Shown here in pieces: positions 32,746 through 45,000 of a stretch of DNA of 64,000 nt. The notes below the pieces were generated by a model, which did no database searches, had not been told where the DNA came from, and saw only the letters and a list, made by a program, of their open reading frames with translations. This DNA is from Cenococcum geophilum 1.58 (lineage: Eukaryota; Ascomycota; Dothideomycetes; Gloniales; Gloniaceae). Each line of letters starts with the position of its first letter. Position 1 is the stretch's first letter. The stretch covers positions 3,348,001 to 3,412,000 of the forward strand of contig KV748184.1 of NCBI GenBank assembly GCA_001692895.1, read 5' to 3'. The position numbers and the translations under genes were made by a program.

Positions 32746-33363
32746 TTATTGTAAGGTAAGGATGTGGATAGGGAGTCTAATAATAGAATAATAGGGTATA
32801 TTGTATATACAGAGACAAATCCTTAAGGAAAAGGAGGAGTCTATATGTAAGGTAGGAAGGGTTTTCCCTAGGTATATATAACGCACGTACCTTATAGGCG
32901 AGTTACCCCTAGGTTACCCTAGGGTCGCCTATACCTTATAGCTATATAACTATCTACTTAGGTTTTACTAATAATACCCCCCCTTTAAAAAGGGTTGTCC
33001 CCAATCCTTTATATACTTAAGCCTTAATAAAACCCTATTAAAAAAACCTTAGTAAGGAAAAAATTTAGAGGGAAAAGAGCGTTTTAATTTTGCGTATAGA
33101 GAGACGAGTAGTATATATACGCGGCGTGAAGATATTAAGGAACTTTAACTAGTGGTTAAAGTTATTTAATTAGTTAGATTTACCTTACTAAGACTCCCCC
33201 GCATTTAACTAAGCTAATAGCAATTTTCTATCCCTAGGATAGAAAATTCTAATTGGTCCATTTAACGCCTAGAGCCTATAGCTCAATATTATTACCTAAA
33301 TTTAGTAGACTATTAAAAGTATTCTAAAGCTCGCTTATATAGGTAGGTTGCTAATACCTTACG
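32746..33363. other. LTR fragment, polypurine tract and hairpin
   Basis: A sequence ending TACTAATAATA at about 32982 is followed by CCCCCCCTTT, the same LTR-then-tract arrangement as at 5190 and 20866, so a minus-strand LTR of about 240 bp is likely. The block at about 33130-33170 matches the inverse of Gy1 near 5340-5390. At 33222-33248 AATTTTCTATCC and GGATAGAAAATT make a perfect 12-bp stem with a 3-base loop. A degenerate copy of that hairpin is at about 45770-45800. Confidence 0.45.
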
Positions 33364-33773
33364 TATTACGGACGCTTTAAGTACAATATTATAACTACTA
33401 GGAGAGAAGTTAGAAGAAGCTAGTTAGTTAATTTAGGTAGTGTCTAAGATAGAGCTAATAGAGCTATATAACGAGGAATAGTAACTAAGGTTATATAACG
33501 TTATACGTAGTATACGCAGTGTATAAAGGGAATGTATATATAATACGTACCTTACGTATAAAGGGGATTTCTTAGAAGTACGGTTGTGTATTTAAAGGAC
33601 CATAGTCCTTATCTAGATAGTTCTCTCCTTTATAGTAAATCTTAGAATATAATTAGAGTTAATTTATTAGGTAACTACTCTACTAGTTATATTTATGTTA
33701 TTAACTATTCTATACCTATATACCCAGCCTATTAATAAGTCTACTATAGTTCCTGCTATAAGGCTTTATTATA
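33364..33773 (+). repeat. Gy3a 5' LTR
   Basis: It starts TATTACGGACGCTTTAAGTA and ends AAGGCTTTATTATA, the RIP form of AAGGTTCCGTTACA seen in Gy3c. At about 410 bp it is slightly shorter than the 424-426 bp of its relatives because of small deletions. Confidence 0.88.
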
Positions 33774-35183
33774 TATTTACTACCAAGGTTATAGTAAAAG
33801 AAGTTAAATAATATGCTACTAAAAGCAGTAGCTATAACGGCGTCCACAGCGGCGACTACCTTAAGATTAGGTAATAACACTAGTATAGCAGATACTAACT
33901 CGCAATTAGTTACTATTAGATAGCTATAGGAAATAGTTAATTAATTAATAGATAACAATAGGATACTTAAAGAAAGGATTAACGGGATTGGAGTAGCTAA
34001 GGTTAAGTTACCCTTAATTAAGCGATTCTTAGGAGGGAAGTTAAAGCTTAAGGGATTCCTTATGTAAATGCACTTTAAGGTTATATAAGAAGGAGTAAAG
34101 CTAGGAACGCCTATAGATTAAGTTACTTATATAAAATTATTCTTAACGGGAAGGGCACTTAAGTAGTTTAAGTCTTACCTTATAGAGGTATAGGAGTATA
34201 GTATAACGACTATTAACTAAAAGGTATAGTATATATTCTTAAGTTGGAACGGGTTCGCGGAATAATTAATATAAATATTTGAAGACCTAGAGGTAACTAC
34301 TACGGTAGAAAGAAAGCTTTAAAAACCTAATATAAAAAACCTTAGTAATTAAGTATATAATATAGTTTTAAACGTTAGTAATATAAGTTAAATGGAATAA
34401 TAAAGCGCTTATGGCATAGTATAAATAGGGACTTAAGGTAAAAATCTAGGATATAATTATTCTAATAGAAGATACAGATACTCTTAGGGAATTAATTAAT
34501 TAAGTAATTAAAATCGATAATAGGATCTATTAGAGAGAGTAGACTAAAAAGGGTTAGGATGGAGTTCTATAGTTATATAAGGCGCAGGGCACGTAATAAT
34601 AAAGTTAAAGTTAAAAACTATAGTATNGCGCAGAGCTAATAGACNTAAGTAGTANNAAANAANNTAANAAATANAATAANNNANTATNGAAACCTAAAGG
34701 ATAAGGATTAAGTAATTAAAGGTCTAAGGAGTAGAGGCTAAACTAGGGATCTTAATAGTAGAAGACGTTTAGGCGGACTTTATAGTAAGAAAAATAGTTT
34801 AAAGAAGAAGCTTATATAAATTGCGGAAAATAAGGTTATTATATTAAAGACTATAAAAGTAGTTAGAGTTACTATATAGTAAAAGGAATAAGACTAGTAG
34901 ACGATATATACGTATAGAGGAATAATAATATACTGCAAGGAACGAAAGAATGTTTAATTAAGAGTTTTGCGTTTTATTATAATAACGTATACTAAATTTA
35001 TAAAGACGCTAAGTATAGCACAAGCTATTAGCTATAGGAGCTAAAATTATTAAAGTTTAGAGGAACTAACGAACTAGTTTATAAATTGGATATTAAGGAT
35101 AATAAGTTTAACGTAGGCGAAATATTCTATAATAATAAGGTAATAAAAGTAGCTTACTAGGAGTATATAAACCTTAAAGATGT
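33774..35183 (+). pseudogene. Gy3a gag relic
   Basis: The frame starts near 33815 (ATGCTACTAAAAGCAG) and corresponds to gag of Gy3b and Gy3c. A zinc knuckle remains at about 34811-34850 (INCGK and GYYIKDY, with Cys, His changed to Tyr). It is cut at 35183 by Gy3b inside GATGT. Confidence 0.75.
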
Positions 35184-35609
35184 TATAACGGAACCTTGTA
35201 GCAAGAACTACAGTGGGTCCTATTATTAGGCTAGGTGTATAGGAAATGCAAGTATAAGAGTCGACAACGTAATAATAACTAGTAGAGTGGTTGCCTAACA
35301 GATTAACTTTAATTATATTCTAAGAATCACTATAAGGAAGGAACTATCTAGGTAGGGACTAAGGGTCCTTAAATACATAACCGTACTCCTATAAAATCCT
35401 TTTTATACGTAATATACGTCTTATATATAAGGTATATAAGTTCCTCTTATTCCTCTCGTTTAATATATAGCACATTATATAACCTTGGCTACTATTCCTC
35501 GTTATATAGTTCTACCGGCTCTATTCTAGACTATGCCTAGATTAACTAACTAGCTTCTTCTATTTCTTTTTTAAGTAGTCGTAATATTGTACTTAAAGCG
35601 TCTATAATA
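35184..35609 (-). repeat. Gy3b 3' LTR
   Basis: The plus-strand ends are TATAACGGAACC and GCGTCTATAATA, against TATAACGGAACC and GCGTCTGTAACA in the partner. Length 426 bp, and the differences from 42684-43109 are mostly transitions. This left copy is the more mutated of the two. Confidence 0.93.
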
Positions 35610-35689
35610 CTATCTCCCTCCTTTTTATCTTCGTCCTTAAAGATCTAAAATATCTCTAAGTTATTTACTAGAGGTATAATATCCGTCTA

Positions 35690-36340
35690 ATTAATTTGGT
35701 TAATATTATTGCTTATTATACCTAAAGTAATTTCTTCTTTATACGCCTAACGTTATGCTCGCACTGTTACTATAATATTATCTCTTAGTAAGATTATACC
35801 GTCTCTATATTCTCGCTGCTTAAAAAAGGGATTAGTTTATATTACGTTAGCGAACCTATCTTCGCGACAACCGTCCTCTTACTTAGAGTACACTAAAGCG
35901 AATATTTATTTATCCTGTGACGTTCGCTTTACTTCTAATACTAAATATGCGCGACTTATTACTCTTAATAGTTGTCTAGTTCCCTAATTAATTTATCTTA
36001 GGGTTTTATATTTAATCTACTGCTATATAGCTAGATAGTGAACTATCTTAAGCCCTTACTAAATTAGAACGTTCTTGTGATACGGAACAGAAGGCCCTAG
36101 ATGCTCGTATTGCGGCGTCTACTCGTTTACTTCGTCTTAAGAAGGTTTATAAGAAGGTTTGTTCTAAGAAGTAGAAACTTATAGAGTAAGATTTACAGGA
36201 ACTTAGTAATAAAAGAACGGATTCTCTTCTAATAGAGAAGGAAATAGATTTGAATAGCTTGGCAACTGCCCTTCTTAGGTCCCCCTTAGGTGACTTATTC
36301 TTTAGCGATCCTTTTTTATTAATACTGCCTAACCTAATTT
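35690..36340 (+). pseudogene. Antisense Cys-rich/coiled-coil reading frame of Gy3b
   Basis: Opposite to pol and between chromodomain and 3' LTR, the plus strand encodes two joined segments. The first (about 35865-35935) reads SSYLEYTKANIYLSCDV, a Cys-type motif in which Tyr stands for Cys after RIP. The second (36019-36300) is LTKLERS, then ALDARIAASTRLLRLKKVYK and SKK, charged and heptad-like, with stops only TAA or TAG. There is a frame shift near 35970 between them. Similar Cys-plus-coiled-coil frames are, to my recollection, often annotated as hypothetical proteins in ascomycete genomes. Function unknown; a nucleic-acid-binding or regulatory role is inference. Confidence 0.6.
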
Positions 36341-36369
36341 CTTTTAATACTCCTGTACCTTTTCTATAG

Positions 36370-39300
36370 CATTCTTTAGATTCTCTAGTAGCTCCTAGGT
36401 AGTCTTAGTATAGCCTATCTACTTAACCTTATATTATATTTTATCATTAATATCCTCGTAACTAATGATCCTCAAAACTTACCATTCGTTTTCTTCTTAT
36501 TCTCTATACGTGTCTGCTTTATAAACCGGTGGCTTAATATTCCTATATACTGGCTCTAATATTGCAATATATTATATAGGGTAGATCTTTATCTTAGCTA
36601 GTAGGTTTAACTTAAATATAACCGGTAAAATCCTTTACGTAATTTTAAAAGGTCCTAGTCTAACGTAGTCTAACTTCTTACTTAGTTGTCGACTTTTGAA
36701 ATTTTTGTGTAGTAGCTATACTTTATCTCCCTCCTTAAGATCTGGTCCCTTAGATCTCTTAGCGTTATAATACCTTTTTATTCTTTCTTGTACCTTCTTT
36801 ACTAATTCTATAAGGTCTATATAAAGATTTATTAACGTCTTTATTCTTTCTTTAGCTATACTACTTATTTTCTTTACTTATTATAGTAATAATAATGTTC
36901 TTAGCTTATACCCATAATTTGCCTTAAATAGTAATATGCCTATTCCTTCTTAAGGTGTTATATTGTATGCAAACTATATAACTAGTAATAGCGATACCTA
37001 ATTGTTCTATGCGTAATTAATATAATATCTTAGATACTATTCTAGCGTCTAATTTAATCTTTCTATTTAACCATCTGTCTATAGATAATATGCGGTAAAA
37101 GTTACTACTTAAACTCCTTGCTCCGCCAAGAATACCTTCTAAAATGCTACTACGAATCTTAGATCTCTATCTAATATAATCTTACTTAGTGCTCTATATC
37201 TTATAAACACTTCTTTAATATAGATTCTAGCGATATCTTCCGCTAAGATTTCTTTTATATATGCTATAAAGTATCCCTACTTTATAAGCTTGTTTACTAT
37301 TACTAAGATCGCATTATAATCTTATCCAGTAATAGGATTTTTTGACTTTAGCAACTTAATAATAAAGTCCTATAATATAACCTCCTATAGTCTCTCTGGT
37401 ATTTTAATAGGTTATAGCCCTCTATATAGCTTATGCCTTATTAGTTTATTCCTTTAGTAATCTAGATATTCTTTTATAACCTTCCTAGCTATTCTCTAGA
37501 TTCTGTTAATAATATACTCCTCCTAAAGTCTTAACACTAAGCCCATAGCTCTATTATGTTCTTAAGTTAATCCCTTATAGAAGTCCTCTATAAACTGCTC
37601 TGCTATACTTCTTAGGATATACTTTACTTCTTGGTTTTCGTATATATCTGTCTATAGATCTTTTAGTTATACTTCTAGAATTCTTTATACCTAAAAGCTC
37701 TTTAGTATCTCGTAGACTCTTTCTAACTTATCGTTCTCCTAAGTTGCTATAATTTTCGGATAATTATACCTAATTAATCCGTCTATATCCTTTTGTAGTA
37801 AAGCCCCTAATGGCTTTCCGTCGTTTTATAGTTTAGCTTTACAGCTTAAAGCGTCTACCCGCGTATTGTCTATACCCTTAGTATACTAAATCTCGAAATA
37901 GTATTCTGTAAGCATCTCTGCCCATCTAACCTATCTTTAGTTAAGTTCCTTTATTATTAGGAATCCTATTAGGTTCTTATAATTCGTTTTAACTATAAAT
38001 AGTTTTTCTGTGCCTTATAAGAATGCTCTTTATTTCTTTAATACTATAACTATACCTAACAACTCCTTATTATAGATGTTATAGTTTAACTCTAGTAGTA
38101 TTATCTTCTAACTATAATATGTTACTAGGTGCTATCTATCCTAATGCCTTTATATAAAGTACGCCCCTAGTATATAGTCTAATGCATCTATTTCTATAAC
38201 CGTCTCTAGTTTTAGCTAATAGATCTTAAGAACTGGTTCCTAGGTAAATAACTCTTTAACTTTCTTAAAGAGTTCCTTTTATTCCTTTCCCTATGCCTAT
38301 AGTTCTTCTTTCTTTATTAATTACGTAAACGGCTTAATATCCTTTAACTATTATGCTATAAACCTTCTACAGTAATTGCAAAACCCTAAAAACAATCTTA
38401 ACTGCATAATATTCTCTAGTTCTTACCAATTTACTATAGCCTTAATCTTCTTTAGATCTATACTAAGTTAGCCTAGTTTAATAATAAATTTAACAAAATT
38501 GGTTTTCCTGGTAAAGAACTCGTATTTTTTAATTACTACTGGCATCTGTTCTTCTTGTAGTCTCTTTAAAACCCATTTAACGTATTCCCCGTATTCTTCC
38601 TTAGTTATTAAGTAGATAATAATATCATTAAGGTATACTATAATAAATTTATCTAATTATTCTCCTAATACATTATTAATACGCTTCTGGAACGTTGCTA
38701 GTACGTTTATAAGCCCGAATTATATAACTAATAGCTTATATAGTTCTTCCTTTGACTTAAAGGCTGCCTTCTATTCGTTACCTTCCTTAATTCTAATCTA
38801 ATGGTACGCCTATCTTAGATCTATCTTCGTAAAGATTTGCGTATTACCTATTCTGTCTTAAATTTTGCTAATTAAGGGTAAAGAATACCTATCCTTTCTA
38901 GTAATGCTGTTTAACTATCTATAGTCGATACATAGCCTTAGTTTACTATTCTTCTTTAGTATAAATAGTACTAGATAATCCGCTAATGACTATAATGGTC
39001 TAATGTATCCCTTTTATAAGTTTTTCTAGATAAACTCTTTTAATGCTCTACCTTCTTCTTCGGTAAGCTTATAGATTAGAAAGAACTTTAGACTTATTTC
39101 TAGCTCCAATTTTATCTTATAGTCCCACGCTGCATACTCTAATAGCTTTTTACTTTCTAGTGACCATAGTTTCTTGCTATACTTATGGTATCTCTTTAGT
39201 ATATAACTTAAGCCTCGCTTAGTCTCCTTATATATTACTCCGACTTGGTACTATACTATCTTAGCTTATTATCGTATTTTACGTTATTAAGTATCCCTAA

Positions 39301-42300
39301 TATTAACCTAACCTGTAATTTAATCAATCTTTAGATTGTATTCCTATAACTAAGGCATACTTAATACTGCCTCATCCCGTCCTAATAGTAGGATATTAAA
39401 AGACATCTTAATTCGTCTTCCTTTAATAGTTATTTAAATAGGTCCTGTTTTAAGATTAATAATCCCTCCTCTATAGGTTATTAGATCTCCTAAAATTATT
39501 ACTAATAGGTAAGGTTCCTTCTTTTGTCTATAAGGTAATCCTATCCTTTTAACTACTATTAGCGAGATATAGTTTCTTGTTGCTTCACTATCTATTAATA
39601 CCTCGAACTATTAATCTTGCCACTTTACTTATAAATTTAGGTGTTGTTCTTAAATTCCTTTAAGGGTCTAAGGCTCTACTACTGGCTCCCTTTAGTCCCA
39701 TAGGCCTCTACTTTTCCTAACTATTAGCTGCTTAATTCTTATATACTTAGCTTACTTTTTAGCTAATACCTAGTTCGCTTTTTATCTTTAATATACTATA
39801 AATACGTGTTCTCTAGGTATTCCTACCACTATTATCCGTCTAAGCATTCTTCTATAAGAAATCTTCCTAGTTAAAGTACTAAGCTTTCTTCCTCTTAAAC
39901 TTCTGCTAGATGCTATCTATACATATATTTGGTATTCCTGCACTATTGCTTATCTATTATCCAGTATATCCTTATAGGGTATTTCCAATTCTTTTCCTTT
40001 GGATTCTTATGCATTTTGTATATATTGTCCATACACGCAATCTATAATAACGTATAGTGTGCTAGGTGCTTTAGATTAACTCTTAACTCGTCTTTATCCT
40101 TAAGTTTAAACCTTTATTATGCTAATCTAAACGTTATAACTTTGTTTATAGGTACTAAGATACGTCTCTTACTTCTCTAATCCTCTAATTATTCCTCTAG
40201 ATCCTTTAACGTTATAATTAAGGCTTCTTTAATGTGTGTTATAGCCTTTTTTATAATTAGGTGGTCCTAGATAACTTTCTTATTTAACTATATATAGAAA
40301 TCTTCCTACTCGTTATTGTGCCTTTATCTATACTACTTTTAATATAGCTGCTAGAGTGTATACGGTCTATTCGTAAGGAAGTATCTTCTTATTACTATAT
40401 TATAATAGCCCTTTATATATTATTCTTCAAACCTAGTTAGGATTTCTAGATCCTCTTCTTCTTCTAGTTTAGTAAGCCACTTAGCTCTTAGTATGCCTAC
40501 CCTAGGCCTATTAATAATTCTTTATACTAGTGCTCTATCCTTTATATATCCTAATATGCTAAATCTCTTATCTAGTTTCTGTTTTTGCTATGCGATAATT
40601 CTTTATCTAAACTCTTCTATGGTTTCTTTTAGTTTGCGTCTTACGCTTAGATCCTTAAAGTTCTCTTACTTCTTAATCTTAGTATTAACTTTTTAATCTT
40701 TAGTCCGAACACTATGTTCTACTAGTAAGTCCTCTAGGTCTATATATTTGTCTCCTAGTCTAATTGCTATTTATACTATAGATTCTCTGATCTATAAAGA
40801 AGCTCCTTACCTCTTACTTATGGGTGTTCTAATTCGTACTCTAAATTCTTAATCCCTTAGATTCTTTAATCCTAAGCTTACTTCTAACTTAAGCTTAGCT
40901 CCTGCCTTAGTCTAACTAGGCTTATTTAGTGTTCTTATCTTGTCTTAAAAGTCTTATATCTATGGGAAACTTCGTCCCAAGCTTATTCGTATATTATTAA
41001 ACTAAGCTACTACTCTGCTCCATTGGTTTTTATCTATTATAGGTCCTTAAGCTTACCTTATCTCGTTTTAAGAATCTTAGTTATCTCTTATCTCATCTTA
41101 AAAATCTTAAGCCTTTAGTCTTTTGCCTTTATTAAGTGCCGAAGTAGTTTGCTATCCTACTTCTCTTGCGTCTTATAAAGCAATAAATATTATATTTAGT
41201 GGGGTCTTAATCCCTACTAATATTCCCTGTTCTGTAGTGGAATTATCCTCTACCTTTAGTATAACATCTTCAATGGCTACGTGTTCCTAGTAAACCGCTC
41301 TTATTACCTTATCGTTACGGAATATTTCGCCTACGTTAAATTTATTGTCCTTAATATCCGATCTACAAACTAATTTATTAGTTCCTCTATATCCTATAGG
41401 TGCTAGCTCCTATAGCTAATAGCTTACGCTATACTTAGCGTCTTTATAAATTTGGTATGCGTTATTATAACAAAACGCAAAACTTTTAATTAAATATTCT
41501 TTTGTTCCTCGTAGTATATTATTGTCCCTCTATACGTATATATCGTCTACTAGTCTTATACTCTTTACTATATAGTAACTCTACCCACTTCTATAGTCTC
41601 TAACGTAATAACCCTATTTTCCGCAATTTATATAAGCTCCTTCTCTAAACTATTTTTCTTGCTATAGAGTTCGCCTAAATGTCTTCTGCTGCTAAGATCC
41701 CTAATTTGGCCTCTACTCCTTAGACCTTTAATTACTTAATCCTTATCCTCTAGGTTTCCACGGTTTTTTATTCTATCTCTTATAGGCTTCTCTAGTACCA
41801 CTTAGGTCCATTAGCTCTGCGCCATACTATAGTTTTTAACTTAGCTTTTGTTATTACGTGCTCTGCGCCTTATATAACTATAGAACTCTATCCTAGCCTT
41901 TCTTAGCCTATTCCCTTTAGTAGATCCAATTATTAATCTTAATTGCTTAATCTATTAGTTCCCTTAGGGTATCCACATCTTCCATTAGGATAATTACGTC
42001 CTAGACTTTAGCCTTAAGTCCCTGTTTATACTATACTATAAGCGCCCTATTATTCCACTTTACTTACGTTACTAACGTCTAGAACTGCGTTATATACTTA
42101 ATTACTAAGGTTTATTATATAATGTCTTAGAGTTTTCTTTCTACCGTAGTTATTGCCTCTAGGTTTCCAAACATTTATATAAGTTATTCTACAAATCTAT
42201 TCTAGCTTAAGAACATAAACCATACCTCTTAGTTAGTGGTTATTATACCATTCGCTTATATCTCTATAAGGTAAGGCTTAAACTATTTAAGTGCTCTTCC

Positions 42301-42639
42301 TATTAAGAATAGTCCTGTATAGGCTATTTGATCTATAAATGTTACCAGCTTTGCTCCTTCCTATACTACCTTAAAGTATATTTATATAAGAAATCCTTTA
42401 AGCTTTAATCTCTCTCCTAAGTACCTTTTAATTAATAGTAACTTAACCTTTGCTGCGCCTATCCCGTTAATCCTATTTTCTAACGTTATATTATTCTTTG
42501 TTAACTAGTTAACTATCTCCTATAGTTATCCAACCGTTATAGGTTGCTGTAAGTCAGTATCTGCTATGCTGGTGTCATTACCTAATCTTAATATAGTTGC
42601 CGCCGTTAATAGCGTTATAGTGGCTGCTTTTGGTGGCAT
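36370..42639 (-). pseudogene. Gy3b gag-pol relic
   Basis: The start codon is at 42639 (MPPKAATITL). Gag is followed by a CCHC knuckle at about 41595-41640. Reverse transcriptase keeps FIIVYLNDIIIY at about 38610-38650 (Asp of YxDD changed to Asn by RIP) and LFLGFCNYCRRFI at about 38350-38390. Integrase has the zinc part with LDYxRNK near 37450 and a core including FIIKLL and NAILVIVNKLIK at about 37290-37400. The chromodomain at about 36370-36520 ends YKVKWIGYTKTTWE in near-consensus form. It is non-functional because of TAA/TAG stops. Confidence 0.9.
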
Positions 42640-42683
42640 GTTATCCGACTTTCTATACTAATACTATAACTAGGTAGTAATTA

Positions 42684-43109
42684 TATAACGGAACCTTATA
42701 GCAAGAACTACAGTGGGTCCTATTATTGGGCTAGGTGTGTAGGAAATGCAAGTATAAGAGTTAACAACGTAATAATAACTAGTAGAGTGGTTGCCTAATA
42801 GATTAACTCTAATTATATTCTAAGAATTACTATAAGGAAGGAACTATCTAGGTAGGGACTAAGGGTCCTTAAATACACAACCGTACTCCTATAAAATCCT
42901 TTTTGTACGTGATATACGTCTTATACGTAAGGTACGTAAGTTCCTTTCGTTCCTCTCGTTTAATACGTAGCACATTATATAACCTTGGCTACCATTCCTC
43001 GTTATATAGTTCTACCGGCTCTATCTTAGACCGTGCCTAGATTAACTAACTAGCTTCTTCCGTCTCTTTTCTAAGTAGTCATAATATTGTACTTAAAGCG
43101 TCTGTAACA
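42684..43109 (-). repeat. Gy3b 5' LTR
   Basis: This 426-bp partner of 35184-35609 ends CTGTAACA at 43109 and is followed by GATAT. It keeps more CpG and CpA than the left copy, for example in TACGTAAGGTACGTAAG near 42930. Confidence 0.93.
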
Positions 43110-43818
43110 GATATTATATAAGAGGTAGAGGATAATTCTACTACGGAATAGGGAATATTAGTAGGGATTAAGACCCTACTAGATATAATGTCTATTGCTT
43201 TATAAGACGTAAGAGAAGTAAAATAGTAAACTACTTTAGCACTTAATAAAGGCAAAAGGCTAAAGACTTAAGATTTTTAAGAAGAGATGCAAGACGACTA
43301 AGATTCTTAAGATAAGATAAGGTAAGCTTAAGGACCTATAACGGACAATAACCGATAGAGTAGAGTAATAGCTTAGTTTAGCGATATATAAATAAGCTTA
43401 GGACGAAGTTTCTTAAAGATATAAGACTCTTAAGATAAGATAAGTAAGATTTAAGACTTTTAAGATGAGATAAGAACACTATAAAAGCCTAGTTAAACTA
43501 AGGCTAAAGCTAAGCTTAAGATAGAAGTAAGCTTAGGATTAAGAATCCTATAGGACTAAGATTTTAGTAACAGAATAAGGACTATTAAAGAAATTGCAAG
43601 TAAGGCTTAGTAATAGGATTAAAATATAGATACTAAGATTAAGAAGTAAGAAAACTTTAAGGATTTATCTATAAGACGTAAACTAAAAGAAACTATAGAA
43701 GAGTTTAGGTAAAGAATTATCGCATAGTAAGAACAGAAACTAGATAAAAGATCTAGTATATTAGGTTGTATAAAGGATAGAGTACCTATACAAAGAATTA
43801 CTAATAGGCTTAGGGTAG
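43110..43818 (+). pseudogene. Gy3a internal segment between insertions
   Basis: It continues Gy3a from the GATAT duplication with the sequence that follows GATGT in Gy3c (TTATATAAGAGGTAGAGGAT). It is the linker between gag and protease and has repeated AAGACTCTTAAGATAAGAT-like units. It stops at GGTAG, the duplicated site of Co2. Confidence 0.75.
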
Positions 43819-44011
43819 TGTTCGTACTAACTTAATAGCACGAGTAAGTCGTATCCCGGGGCACGAAATACGTATAGTATCGTATGCTCTTTAGGATGGT
43901 GGTAACTGTCAATTATATAAAGCAGACTACGTGGTCTATATACTGATGCACCTCCCCCCTAATTAGTTAGTGCTTTATAAGTGCACCAGACGCGTAAACG
44001 AGTGGTTAGTG
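43819..44011 (-). repeat. Co2 3' LTR, outer part
   Basis: It starts TGTTCGTACTAACTTAATAG and runs to GGTTAGTG, where the hAT-like element is inserted. The remaining 78 bp follow at 45434-45511. It differs from the right LTR mainly by transitions. Confidence 0.93.
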
Positions 44012-44489
44012 CAGTGTGTTCGACAGGCAATCAATCGCAGGCAGGGGCCCCCGGTTGCGATTGATTGGCCAAAATCCTGGTTGCGATTGATCGACTGATG
44101 AGAATTAGCTGATTGATTGAAGTGATTGCGATTGATTGCTAAGAATTACCCTATTGGGTAATCCGTGATAGAGAATCTAGGTACTAAACATTTTTTTAGC
44201 AGAGCTTCGCCTTATGTAATAAATATACACTCCAAAAATAAGTCCTTCCTGTACTCCTTATTTATCCTCATCCTTTTCTATATGCCCTTTATTTAACCAG
44301 CTCTTCTAAAGCTCTAGCGCCTTAATTATCTTATCAGCCAGGCGGTTTTGGTTGTTAGTAATTACGTTAGCAGAGCTAAACTCACGCTGGCACTTAGAGC
44401 TTATTGCTGGTATATAAAAGAGGTCTATTGCGCGTTGTTAATTAGAATAAGGGAATTACGTGTTAATGGTGTCAAATTTGATGATAATA

Positions 44490-44700
44490 AAGACGGTAGG
44501 TAGAGCTCTACGTGGAGCCTTGGCAGAGCTTCGTGCAGAGCTTCTTGCAGAGCTTCTGGCAGAGCTTCGTGCAGAGCCTTTGGTAGAGCTCTATGCGGAG
44601 CCTTGGCAGAGCTCCGTGCAGAGCTTTGAGGGAGCTTCGTAGAGAGCCTTTGGCAGAGCTTCGCGCAGAGCTTTCTGGCAGAGCCTTTGGTAGAGCCTCT
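44490..44700 (+). repeat. GCAGAGCTY tandem array, plus orientation
   Basis: About a dozen degenerate copies of a 13-16 bp unit with core GCAGAGC(T/C)T are spaced by GTGC, CTTG or TTTG(G/T). The short ORF that runs through them (44460-44642) is a repeat artefact rich in Ala-Glu-Leu. An inverted counterpart starts 115 bp downstream. Confidence 0.85.
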
Positions 44701-44814
44701 AACTCAGTTTTAGCCCGTGCTACATTTAACTAAGAGTCTACTAATCTATAATAATTCTAGCTTAAAGCTAGGCCCCATAATTAATTTCCCTAGCTACCAA
44801 ATCTTTACTGGACC

Positions 44815-45000
44815 CTCTCCGCACGGGGCTCCGCACGGAGCTCTACACGAGCTCTGCACGGAGCTCTACCAAAGGCTCTGCCAGAAAGCTCTGCCAGAAA
44901 GCTCTGCACGAAGCTCTGCCAGAGGCTTTCTACGAAGCTCCCTCGAAGCTCTGCACGGAGCTCTGCCAAGGCTCCGCATAGAGCTCTACCGAGGGTAAGG
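44815..45000 (-). repeat. GCAGAGCTY tandem array, minus orientation
   Basis: This is the reverse-complement counterpart of 44490-44700. A block of about 57 bp here (near 44933-44990) is almost identical to the inverse of 44587-44643. Together the arrays can fold into a long hairpin. The antisense ORF at 44930-45121 reads the same repeat and ends in the same residues as the ORF on the other arm (VQSFEGAS). Confidence 0.85.

Larger units (their letters stand above)
35184..43109 (-). mobile_element. Gy3b: complete Ty3/Gypsy chromovirus
   Basis: LTRs of 426 bp (35184-35609 and 42684-43109) enclose a minus-strand gag-pol. The target duplication is GATGT on the left and GATAT on the right, one RIP-type difference apart. 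The unoccupied site is present in Gy3c at 63285-63289. Domains in order: gag from 42639, CCHC knuckle, protease, RT, RNase H, integrase, chromodomain, then about 760 bp that carry an antisense reading frame before the 3' LTR. Length 7926 bp. It is an inverted sister of Gy3a, into which it is inserted. Confidence 0.95.

Noticed and set aside
44490..45000. CRISPR array
   Set aside because: The units are adjacent and degenerate without unique spacers, and the host is a fungus.
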